DNA from: Lentinula raphanica
Lineage: Eukaryota > Basidiomycota > Agaricomycetes > Agaricales > Omphalotaceae
NCBI GenBank assembly: GCA_027919835.1
Contig: JANVFP010000019.1
Span: 1-64,000 of the forward strand
Direction: 5' to 3'
DNA: 64,000 nucleotides
The notes below the pieces were generated by a model. That model ran no database searches. It worked only from the letters and a program-made list of their open reading frames with translations, and had not been told where the DNA came from. A program made the translations under genes and the position numbers. Shown here piece by piece: positions 1-10,960 of this stretch (positions are counted from its first letter, which is position 1; each line of letters begins with the position of its first letter).

Positions 1-131
1 TGTCTGATTGATGTGAGATGATAGTAGGAAGTGGCAAGTTGGATGCAATTTTGGATGCAATTTTGGATGAGGAATACATGTGGAACTTAATATTTGACCA
101 TCTGAGACTATAGCTGACCAAAATGGCGCCT

Positions 132-3100
132 TCATCTTCTCACTCGTGGTCGTCCTCTCCCGCGTCCTCGTCCTCGTCTGTTACCCCTTCCTCTGGTGCC
201 TCCTCTCCTTCCTTCAGACCTGGGGTCTACAACTATCGGAGATATTTTTTTGCTGTGAGTGGTGGCGTCATTATCAGCAGCCTCCGAGACTCGTCTGACT
301 TTATGCAAATGTTCTTCGTCTGACTCCGCCTCGTCTATTTCAGAATCGTCACCAGATCCTGCACAGGAATCTGATGAGCTTCCATGTGGTCCCTGATTTT
401 CCTCCACATTATTCTTTCTCCTATGCTCTCGCGTTCTTTTCTTCAATCGACGCTCAACTATCTTGCGTTCATACTCTCCCACCCCCCGCCCCATTACCAA
501 AGTGAGGGCATCTCTGCGAGCGTCTCGTACAGTTTTCATCACCCCCTTTGTCCCCCTTCTGACACCGGCTTGAACGCCGGAAGCTTCTCGACGATATTCA
601 TTTGGGTTGACGCTGAGCACTACCTCCTGGTTCTTACCCCCCACCCAAGGTTCTCTCTTAGTCCCTCGGGGTAAACACTGCATTGCTCCAAAGAGTTTCT
701 CGAGGAACTTATCCATCAGGACCCTTTCCTCTAAAGAACGAATCCTCTGGCCTGTCCTGTATCGATCAATATAGGCCAGTGCGAGGACTTTCCACTTGCC
801 CACAAGTGGTACTTCGTTGGTCGGAAAGAACCGTTTCCTGCTTTCAACCCCCCACTGGTCCCCATCGGTTGTCGTCCGGATTAGCAGAGGCTTATAGAGC
901 GCGTCGTACCGTTGATCCCAACTCCAAAATTTGAGCAAGCTTTCCACGCCTTCGAGCTCCTCTGGACGGGGAGCCCTCTCTCGAACTTCTGAAGACTTCA
1001 GTAGCACCCAGAAGGAGCATGTGAAGAGCCGCATCAGCTCTAAAGCCTCCATTGCTATGGCATTTCTCCCGGGAATGAATTCCTCGAACTCGTAAGGCAG
1101 ATAAATGAAGTCTCGCATGACAGCATACGGTCTTTCAACTAGCAATTTTCCAATTGCTTCACCACTCAAGAACGATGGATGAGAATCTTTAGCCTGAGCT
1201 TGCCTGATTGGAGGCTAACCCTTGCCCCATCAGTGATCAAGGATAATAGCATCGAGCTGATAACAGGGTTTACCTTGGTTTTCCGAAACTCGAGCTGAGC
1301 TTCAGCATATACCCCTGCGGTATCCCGATCTTCGATTTCATCGATCACCAGTTCCAACTTGAAGTCGATGTCAGAGATGAAGAATTGGCCAAACTGTGCC
1401 ATCACTGCGCCATATCGAAGTTCTCCCAATGCCTTGCGGACAAATGAAGGCACTCTGACTGGCGTGGATGTTATGGATTGCATCAGATATGACACCAAAC
1501 CACTCAAAATAACATAGTTAGGAGGCTGTGGCTGGCTTTGTCGTATCTGAGTCTGGAACTGCTTGAGAGCATTCAGGCGATCTAAGCAGAAAAACGACCA
1601 GTCCGGCTTGGACACCCATGTTATCATCCGGACTAATCTTGAAGCATCCTTACAGGTCAAACATCAATTACGGCTTTTTCTGAAAGTACGCATAGAACTT
1701 ACAAGGATATCCTCTTCATTCGTACCATAGACCAGGGCTTCCACTACCTTATAACCCACTCGAATTTCTCTCCGGACACCATATGAGATGGGAGAATAGG
1801 CCTCTTGACCAAGTGCTCTCTCCAGCTGGTACAAGTCACCTTCATACCGTTCGGAGCCTTCTGCTACATCAGCAACTTTGAAAGACTTCACTTTGTTATC
1901 GGCCGTACGAGTTTTCTGGTAAAACAGGGAATATGCGCTGCCATAGCATACGTGAGATTGCAGTTGGTGCTCAAGCCGCATTTCAGCCATGAGACCCCCA
2001 TATCGGTCGAGGGTATTCAGATTATGCCGATCTCCTTTGACATATCCAGACGCTGCAAAAGATTCTTCCAACCGGTCTGCGTTCCATAGTCCAACAAGTG
2101 GAGGATCATTTCCTGGAGTGATATTGATCCCAATATCATAAAAGCTTTCACAACCCGGACTGCCCTCGCCTAAATTTGCAAAATCTAAAAACCCTAGCTC
2201 TCGTTGAAGCTTACGGAGGCTATCTTGAAGGGCATCCTGCAAAGATCGATGAGGATAAACTGCTGTCTTGGTTAAATCCTTCGTCCCCTTGACAGTGACT
2301 GCAAAGAAAAATGATCCAAAACGGTCATATACAGCGGGGTGCTCTCTTCCAAGGGTGAATATCTATTTCGGGTGGTAAGTGGCAGATATATGCTTTGCCT
2401 GATATCAATTAGGTTACGTACCTTTGCCTTCATTGCGTCGACAAATTTTGAAAACTCTTCAGGCTGAAGCTCAATGGTCTGAGGCGTGCTCCCCTTCCCC
2501 TTCTGGCTCATCCAAGCCTCATACCCCTGAACAGTATACTGGTGAGTATACTCGGGCATCGACGCTACCAACGCTGGATTCAAGATGCTCTCATAGAAGA
2601 GCTTTTTCACCTCGTAAGGGATATTTGTACCCCAATATTGGCGATAAGGCACTTTGTGAACCATCCGTGGAAAGAAGAGCAGCAAATCAGCGCCGTGAGA
2701 CCACCGGCCGAGAGACATGTGCGGAATATTCGAGAGCTTGAATGTCTTCTCCCACCAGTCTGCCCTCAGACCACCTTCGTGGTGAATGGCGGGAGGAACA
2801 AGTAGTTTGACATATATGTGATTGTGGGTGGACAAAGGGGGAATGCCTCGATGAAAAGGCGTGCTGTAGATGCCAACACATCCTATCAAAGGTGGCTTTT
2901 GATGGATCAATACAAACGAATCGATATCGCAAACGACATAGAGATTCTCTTCCGCAACGTCTACTTTGCTCTTTTCGATGTCGATCCTAAGATGTCGAGT
3001 ACGGTCCCATGGGAGTTTCTGATTAGAAGGAATGACTCCTGTCAATGCAATCATGGGGTCGATTTTGCAATATTCTGCCATCTCAGAGAGGCCGACAGTA

Positions 3101-6100
3101 AGAACATCAGAAGGGGGCCATGGGACCGTGCCTATGAACTGCATATCTGGAATCAAATATTGATTCATCAAGACAGGTGGGTGCTTGAAGAAAGCTTGAC
3201 AAAACCCAGATGGGAGTCTCCATCCTCGGTCCCTATACTCTTCATGGGCAGAGAGAGGATTCATGCTCGTGAAGCCTGGGAAGTATACCACACCCACGTC
3301 GGCGTACAGGCTATATTCTTCATCAAACCTGGCGATAGCCTCAATGGTCGGCCCTGCCTCGTAGTGATCAAAAGTGTCGTCCCATGTCTGGAACCTGTCC
3401 GTGCGAGCAATAGCCTGTAGCTCCGGTGGCTCTACTGTGGTTTGGTAGCGTCGAGCCGTGGCAGAGCTTTGGTTGAGATTGACCCGACCACGACGGATTG
3501 GTTTAGTACGTTCTCCGTTCTCAGCCTCTGAGTCCTCACATTGGGAGGTGGATTCGATTTCGCGACTAGGTTTGAGCCCTCTCAGCTCAGGATAGCTATT
3601 CACCATGTCCTGAGCGGTAATTTTGCCAGATGATTTTGATGGTTTGAGTGGAGGTCCTACACGAGGCTCTTGCCGAAACAGAGCAGCTTCTGTTCGGCAT
3701 TGGTGACAATCAGCCATGACTGTGGTGAGCCGTGTTTTGATATCCTGAAGATGCTGATGAGTTTGCGGAAGAATGCCTCCTCCGGCAGTTAGATAGCCTT
3801 CTAACACGGCTTGTAAATTAGCATGCAAGTCTCCTTCACCCATACGTAGGGTATGCGGTAGCTCCTGGGCTAACCTAACAAAGTGCTGGAGACCTTCGAT
3901 GGCGTTTCGATAAAGATAGGTCGCCATGTCTAGCCGAGTTCTATGAGTACATTGGAAACGAGGCAGGATGGGTTGTCGGTTGGGAGTAAACACGAGGTCT
4001 GATTGTTGAAGCTTGGACAGTAGATCAACAACATATACTCCGCATTCTGTGCCTCCTGGCTGAACCCAGTCAATGCGATTGACGACATCTGGCCCACGAT
4101 CGTCCCAACCATGGAGAGCACAGAGGATCCGAAAGATAAGGTAACCCCGGAATTGTTGGAGATCATGAAAAGCCCGATTATTCTCGAATGCATGTGTACT
4201 TTGCCCAAAAATGTAGGCAGCATTTCGACCGTCTCGTCGGTCTATCACGAATGCGAACCAGTGATTGTGGTTCAGATTTATGAACGTGCCAATCAACTGG
4301 CATTCGTCTCCAGGTTCATATCCAAAGACGGTGCGGTACGCATCAACATCGTCACCATCGATCTCAATGGTGAGATCTTTTTCCTCCTCGTGCGTGATGT
4401 CTTCTGGTATTTCCGACAACACTTTGATGTAGTACCCAGGAGGAACAAAAAGTAACTTGAGGTTTTCCTTCGGTGTGTGGTATCGTTTCTGAGAAAGGTA
4501 GGCTTCAATTTCTTGGGCTTCGAGCCAAACGGCTGGGGCAAGATGCTCCACTAAACGAGATATAGAGGTCATCAAAATTGCCGGGTGGAAAAGAAGCCCG
4601 TCTTATGAGAGTTTTCAACAATCATTAAATAAAAGTCGGAAGAATGTATCAAGGGGAAAATGTCCTTACCAGCAGTAGACCAAATTCCCGCCACATGTTC
4701 CTCGTCGTCTTCTTCTGGATTGTTATCTTGAATCACTTGCGGTTGTGGTGGTGGTGCTGTCGAGAGCAGAGGTGGATGTGTCGGTGGTCTGGCTTGGTCT
4801 GAATTATTATCTTGAATCACTTCCGCTGGTGGTGGTGCTGTCGAGAGCAGAGGTGGATGTGTCGGTGGTCTAGCTTGGTCTGAATTATTATCTTGAATCA
4901 CTTCCGCTGGTGGTGGTGCCGTCGAGAGCAGAGGTTGATCTGTCCGTGGTCTGGCTTGGGATATGTTTGAGTGAGTACGACAAGAGCTTTGAGAACTATG
5001 CCAAACCTTCATCCTGATATTCCTGGAAGATATCATGCTCAACGTAACGCTGAACTCCCATAGATGCAGGCAAAGACGCGTGCTTGTCTAAAGGAACCAT
5101 GTTTGGAACATCATGGGATCCTCTTCGTGCAGGAGAGGAGAAAGAGGTTTGCGGTTGATATTGTCTAAATATATCATACTCCACATACCGCTGAACGTCG
5201 TCCCATTTGGGCAAGGGAAGACTCTCCCTCCGTATAGATAAACCATCCAAGGCAATGAACGGAGATGGTGAAGAGGTGGAAGTACTTTTAGAACGTACAG
5301 GTTTGTATTCCTGAAAAATGTCATTTTCCAGATAGCGGAGAACGTGGTTAGGGGAGGTGGAAGTACGTTGGGAAGGTTTGGGTTGGTATTCTTCAAAGAT
5401 GTCATGTTCCAGATAGCGCTGAACGTGCTTAGATGAGTTGGATGCACGTTCAGAAGGTTGCGGTTGGTATTCCTGAAAGATATCATGTTCCAGGTAGCGC
5501 TGAACGTGCTTAGATGAGTTGGATGCACGTTCGGAAGGTTGCGGTTGGTATTCCTGAAAGATATCATGTTCCAGGTAGGGCGGAACATGCTTAGAGGAGT
5601 TGGAATTACGCGGGGAAAGGTTGGGTTTGTATTCCTGGAAGATATCTTGTTCCAGGTACCTTTTAAGGTCATTGAGATCTGGCAGTGGGGAGCTATATAA
5701 AGTTTCCCGATATGCATCATCAGGTGAAGTGGAGTTTTCACTGGCTAAAAGCAATGGAGTAGTGATGGGAGCATGTTGTAAAAGCACATCGTTGTCCAAA
5801 TAATGCTGCATATCATGATTGGAAGCAGAGACAGATGGGCTGGATTGCAGTTGACGTCCGTTGGGCTGTTCACTGATAGTGGAGGAACATGGTGAATGTC
5901 TTGTATTCAAAGTGTATTCGAGAAAGATTCCATGCTCAACATAGCGCTGGATATCGTTCCAAGGCGGTGACGTCGAACTCGCCCTAGGCAAAGGTGACGT
6001 GGTGGCAGGTTCATAGTCAAAAACGGAGGACAATGAAGCCTCAAATGGCCTGCGTGTCGGCTCTGAAAACACGCCACGGGCGCTAGCCAGGAATGATGGT

Positions 6101-6297
6101 ACGTCTTTGTCAAAAGCTCCAAATGCAGGCTCGCTCAAGGTCGTTTGTTCCTCTGAAGCTGTCCATATGAACGCGAAGTTTGAACCCACTAACAAAAAAT
6201 CAAGCTCACCGTCGATGAATTGCTGATTGGGACTAATTTGAGGTTGTTTACTATCTAATGTAATAGACGCAAGCTGAGAGCTGACTTCGTCAATCAT
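132..6297 (-). CDS. Large repeat-bearing protein with Ulp1-like (C48) protease domain, 1,950 aa, 6 exons
   Basis: Phase-checked exons are 6297-5007, 4954-4670, 4601-2422, 2362-1703, 1648-1274 and 1193-132, which sum to 1,951 codons with one open frame. The N-terminal exon carries nine copies of an approximately 28-residue repeat with the core RYLEHDIFQEYQP. The second exon has three copies of a repeat containing PPLLSTAPPPAEVIQDNN. The Ulp1-like region follows at residues 630-715: HW at 639, Gln at 706 and Cys in ECGVYVVD at 712. The usual Asp of YDS is replaced by YIFGQS, so catalysis is uncertain. The C-terminus is basic and RG-rich (GRGRGRGRPRVRR). The family normally cleaves SUMO or similar peptides in the nucleus. 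The remaining 1,200 residues are not recognised. It lies 150 bp downstream of the BAH/zinc gene on the same strand. Confidence 0.8.
4670..4954 (-). repeat. In-frame 84-bp tandem repeat inside the Ulp1-like gene
   Basis: Three near-identical 84-bp copies lie inside the second exon, encoding a Pro-rich repeat that ends VIQDNN. The length is a multiple of three, so copy number can change without breaking the frame. The third copy differs by a few codons (PPPQPQ in place of PPPAE). Confidence 0.8.
5007..5960 (-). repeat. Nine-copy in-frame protein repeat region, about 84-bp period in its core
   Basis: The DNA encodes successive motifs of the form RYxExDIFxEYxP. The central three copies (about 5390-5600) are almost identical at the DNA level and the outer ones have diverged. 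The pattern suggests recent expansion from the centre. The motif looks like a short binding module, but I do not recognise it. Confidence 0.8.
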
Positions 6298-6446
6298 ATG
6301 AGAATCTGCATGAACGAAGTAGGGGAATATTTGGTATTTGCCTTTTAACTCTTGAGTTTAAGTAATTCGATTCAATAAGATCAGGAACTCAAGGTTGGTA
6401 TTAAGGTATTCATATTCTAAGGGTGCGATTCAGGGCTACAGACTCT

Positions 6447-7749
6447 TTACAGCATTCCATCACATCCCGAACACTGATACACTCCTCTAATAGACTGGAG
6501 AACCTCCCGGACTTGCCCATATAAATCGTCTTTCTCCTCCTGACTCAAATTGGACGTTATGACAGAAGGAGTTTCTCCATCTAAGTCAACAGCAAAGTTA
6601 CCAACCTGAGACCAACCAATTGGGTCCTCAACATCAGTCTCCCAACCGAACCCCCTGATAATTCTAGTGAGAGGATTGTCCAGCGACTGAGAGAGGTGGT
6701 GCTCGAGTTCATCCACATGATAGTAGATTTTGCATTTGCGGCAATAGATTTGTTGATCCTTCTGAGGATTGTAGGTCCTTTGACAACACGACTGCTGTCG
6801 GTGAGCAGTAGAGAGAGGGTGAAAGGTCATTGGAGTCAAACGAGAGGAGGTGCCTCCTTCACCAATACTGATCGACCCTCGGGTATACCAGGATTCGGTT
6901 GAAAACAAGGGTTGATCGGGGTCGGTCGGAATGTACCGGTGCACAACCGCAACGTCTGTTCATCGAAAGTGTAAGAATGCCATGAAAAATCCAAAAATTT
7001 TCAGAACAGCACGCACCAAGTATAGAGAGAGGATCTATAACGTCAACGTGATTGGAGTGAAAAACTTCACGTGGACCAGCTCCGTACTTCTTGACCCAGT
7101 CTTGTCCCATACCTCTGAAAACAACCATGATGAGCACACCGAGCATTTGCAGTAAGACGTTGGAATATTACTTACTTCGGTCGACCGAGGAACTCCTTCG
7201 CTTGTTCGAAGTTATAGTACCATTGAATTTTGCACAATGTACCTAATTCGTCTTTGCGGAAACCAAGAACGGTGCCTAGCCAAAGTTGTTCCGTATTATC
7301 TTCTCCCCTTGCTGAGTACTCTAGCGCTTCCTCATTTTGTACGAACACTCTATAATTATGGAATGGTGAGCGACTGAGAGGAGGTCTAGAGAAGAAGGGA
7401 CGTACACGTCTTGACTATATATCACGATTTTATGGTTATCTGCATCGGAGAAGGTGTACCGATCCAAATGTTTTGAGCGCTTGTTTTGCTTCATCTCCTC
7501 CCAAATCTGCTTCAGGAGGAGTGGGTCAGGTACTGATGACCTCCTTGGTGCGTGTGTAGCCTTGGTGAGCTTTCTTCTCTTGGGTGAAGGGGAGCGTCTA
7601 GTCTGGATGGCATAGGAGACCTTCTTCGTTCGTTCTCGCAAGCCAGAACGTCTGACAGGAAATGGACGCTTGAGCACGTCCTGACGAGCACCCGAAGCAC
7701 TTGGCTCATGTTCCGAGTGACTTTCACTGGAATGGTCTGAGAAAGACAT
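6447..7749 (-). CDS. BAH-domain protein with C-terminal CxxC zinc motif, 374 aa, 4 exons
   Basis: Phase-checked exons are 7749-7406, 7349-7176, 7114-7017 and 6955-6447 (375 codons). Residues 1-80 are basic and disordered. A BAH-like domain follows at about residues 100-205. It has the expected core with IQWYYNFEQAKEF and later EVFHSNHVDVIDP, which match the aromatic strand and the 'E.F.S...D.I' strand of BAH modules. After it comes YNPQKDQQIYCRKCKIYYH, a Cys/His motif, and a final CSGC. BAH domains bind nucleosomes or modified histone tails, so a chromatin-reader role is inferred. The gene is homologous in layout to the one at 36682-37814. It sits between the dioxygenase and the Ulp1-like gene on the same strand. 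Confidence 0.75.
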
Positions 7750-8051
7750 AAGAAGCAGGAGACGAAGAAAGGGAAAGGGAGAGGGTTAAAGCTGCTGTAA
7801 GCTCCAACCTTTTGTATATGTGAATATGTGAAACAGCGAACCTACCCCTTACATTTGACAACTCCGAGCATTTCCAACCGTTATTACCAGGGTTTAAGGA
7901 TAAGCACAGTCTCAGAAACCACAAATCAAGATCTTAATGAATTCACTTGTCAGGGTCTCTGAAGAAGCCCTGGCGGCCATAGCAAGATAAATGCATATCA
8001 AATTATAAATCATCCGACGTGAAGCGCTCATGCCGCCGGACAACTACTACA

Positions 8052-9594
8052 TCAAGATATTTTACGCCTCTTCTTTCTACCTCGGGACTCCTCTTCCTCA
8101 GCATCTTCTAATCTTCCATAAAGAGTCCTCCTACCCCAATTTGCACTTTTGTCATGTAGCTGGTTGAAAGAGTTGGTTGGGAAGTAGTTGACCACAGAGA
8201 CTCTTCCTGGCGTAAGGCCAAGGTTCAAATACTTCTCACCAGGATTACAAAGTCGGTCTTCATGAGGCGTCACAACGTGCCACAGATGGCCAAAGAATCC
8301 TACAATGAGTGCCCCAGGTCTATAGTGAAGACGCGTGTCCACATCGAGCAAATCCATAAAGCCGCCAACGAAATTGCCGGAAAGAGTATAGACTATGGTG
8401 GGTATAGCGTCAGCATCATCGATATGGTCCTGGCTGCCAAGTTTCCAAACAATGACTCTGCCTAGATGAGGTCCAGGATCGGTTTCCGACCATCTTCCCG
8501 CATGATGGGCCTTCTTGAAAGCTGGGTATTCGGTGGGAAATTCGTGTTCCATGATTGCGTCCAGCCAAACGTGCAACTGGGCTCCTTCGGTATAAAAATT
8601 TTCCAAAGCAGCTGTAGCACAACCATTTGCAGTAAACGATGCCGAGGGCGTCATGACCTAAGAGTTTCTTGTTGTCATTATGTGTATCTCACGAGACATA
8701 TCGTCGCCTTACATGTAGAGGATGGCCCTGTTGAGTCCAACAAGGGACTATGTGGAGAGTGCCCTTTCTTTCAGGAGTTAAGTCCGATTTACCGTCCCAG
8801 CCTCTATGAGTAAAATAATGAGCTATCTGAAGGGACGGGTCCAGCGCGCCGTGCCTCCTTGAACTTTCAGCCTTCTCAGGTGGGACGACGGAAAGAAGCT
8901 GTTGAACTGCGTGAAGATAATGAACACGGAAGGTTTCCTTTGACGTGGAGTGTAAAGATCCATTCTGAAGAAATCTAATGATGCTGACTTACAGGTATAA
9001 GATGGTGGCGGGAATCGGGAGGCGTAGCTGAGCGTGTAGGTTGTTCCGAAACATCCGCCAGGACTCCTTCACGCCTACGCTGGCGATTAGCTTGAATGAG
9101 ATCATCCGGAGGCCTATACTGAAATGCCGATAACAGTTTCCTATTATCGTTCGTGAATATGCGAATGCTGAAGGGATTCGGTGAACGGTTGGCGAAGTGG
9201 GATATTCGTTGGGCCTTGATATCGGCAATGAAGTCTGCGTGTCGCGCCGTGCCGCGGACGCCTAGATACTCTGAGCGACGCCTGGTAAAGTAAGCAAAAG
9301 GCTTTGGAGATTGAAATTCCAAAACTTCTGCATCGAAGAACTGTAACATTCGCTCAGCCCGAATACGCGCTTTCTTCATGGCAACTTCTACATTGCTCCA
9401 GGGTAGAGGGCGTGGTGGTGGTATATCAGCATGGTGGAGGAGCTGAGGAAAAGACAATCGTCATCGTTGATTTTGAAACCAATCTCCAACGAACTTACCC
9501 TTCCATCATAACGTGCCTCCTCAGAAAAGTCAAACTCTTGCTGAGGGTTGAAGCGTCTAGGGACGATGTTGGGCAAAGAGCCTGGGACCTCCAT
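8052..9594 (-). CDS. 2OG-Fe(II) dioxygenase-like protein, 458 aa, 4 exons
   Basis: Phase-checked exons are 9594-9499, 9442-8993, 8937-8713 and 8657-8052 (459 codons). The last exon contains the dioxygenase core in order: an HxD-like motif in QDHIDDADAIP, then YTLSGNFVGGFMDL, then LHYRPGALIVGFFGHLWHVV, whose second His fits the distal metal ligand, then VSVVNYF. This order matches double-stranded beta-helix oxygenases of fungal prolyl-hydroxylase or TET/JBP type. The C-terminus is a basic tail (GRKKRRKIS) that could be a nuclear signal. TET/JBP-type enzymes expanded in mushroom genomes and oxidise methylcytosine. Whether this one acts on DNA cannot be told from sequence alone. Confidence 0.7.
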
Positions 9595-10960
9595 ATGGCA
9601 GGGAAGAAAGGGGTTAAGCGCCTTAACTTGAGAAAATTTAGTCTCATATATTTATATAAGCAAAACCCTATTTTAGGGTTAACAACCCATTTCAACAGCA
9701 ATTACTGTTTGACTACCCTATTACAACAACTACACTACCTAGAAGCGATAAAATTACAAAAGAGAGAATCACTCACCCATGCATCTAGAAACTATATATC
9801 ATTTCCAGGAAAGACATGAAGGAGAACAGAGACTTACTTGAGAGACAAGCGCCATGAATCGTGGCTATGAGGAAATGACAGCGAGGCGTTAGTGACAGGC
9901 GCTAGAGTGTACGAACACATCTCACCAGAACGAACAACAACGCCACCTCTCACCAGAAGCAAACACCAAACCAGGTCTCATCAGAACGGAGCGAGCACAA
10001 CATAACGACCATGTCTCACCAGATTGGCCCCATAGGGCAGAGTCATGCCATAGCGCGCCCATACGTCCAAGGGGAGCTGATGGAAAACATCAATGACAGT
10101 GACCAGTTCCTAAGGAAATCTCACCACAACGACCATGTCCCATGGGAACGACCTCAACGAACAGCCCCATATGCCCAACAGCTAATATGTCCAAGGGGAG
10201 TTGATCAAACCTGTGACCAACAGTAACCAGTTCCTGAGGAAATCTCACCAAAACGCCGCAGCCCATACCTCCAACAGCCTCTAACGTCGAACAGGAACTG
10301 ACCAAAACCATCAGATGACAGCAATACTCCAAGAAAATCTCACCTAATAGACCCACGAAACCTACCACATATCGTAATAGTGTCCACCTACCAATATAGT
10401 GTCCACCTACCGCGAATTAGCAAGAAACCAAATATGTATGCACTCACCATTTGAACAAAGAATAACAATTTCATTCTTGGGAGTCGCCTCCTTCCCGAAC
10501 CACCATCGACGCTAGCCTTGAAGCGCACAGCTTATTTGCTACCAGAGCATGAAGTTTAACTGCTGTCTGCCGACACTGAGTTAAACTTCGTCCCCTCAAC
10601 GGAGGCCCTTCGCTCAATGATGACATCCCTGTTTGAGGTGGCCAGCCCCATAACAGAGAGTCATCGACTACCCTACACCACGCACAGGGTACCAGCTGCA
10701 CGAGGTGTGGGCAGGGTAGTCGGGGTAGCAGCCAAGTGGCAGCAATGATGGCGGTAAGAGTAGAAAGGCTAAACGTGGGAAAAGAAAATTTCTTAGAGAT
10801 TTATAATCAAATTAAGCGCTCAGTGTCTGGGCGCTTATTTATTATTATTATGATTATTCTCTTCGGGCTCCCTCTGTCACAAGACATGATACAAAAGCAC
10901 TACAGCAGATATAGATTGTCCAAGTGCATATTTACCCTAAGTAAAGATATGAGAGTATGA
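9595..10960. other. Gene-free spacer with diverged tandem repeats
   Basis: This stretch separates the 5' end of the dioxygenase gene from the 3' end of the ATP-grasp-like gene. About 9,880-10,450 contains diverged tandem units of about 123-125 bp: CCAGTTCCTAAGGAAATCTC near 10103 recurs near 10226, and GTCCAAGGGGAG near 10068 recurs near 10191. A short AAGCGC/GCGCTT hairpin lies near 10813-10836. I see no credible gene. Confidence 0.6.
9990..10350 (+). repeat. Tandem repeat, period about 123-125 bp, about 3 diverged copies
   Basis: The blocks CCAGTTCCT(A/G)AGGAAATCTCACC and (A/G)TCCAAGGGGAG(C/T)TGAT each recur about 123-125 bp apart. A third, weaker copy ends with AAGAAAATCTCACC near 10330. 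No open frame is preserved. Confidence 0.6.
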
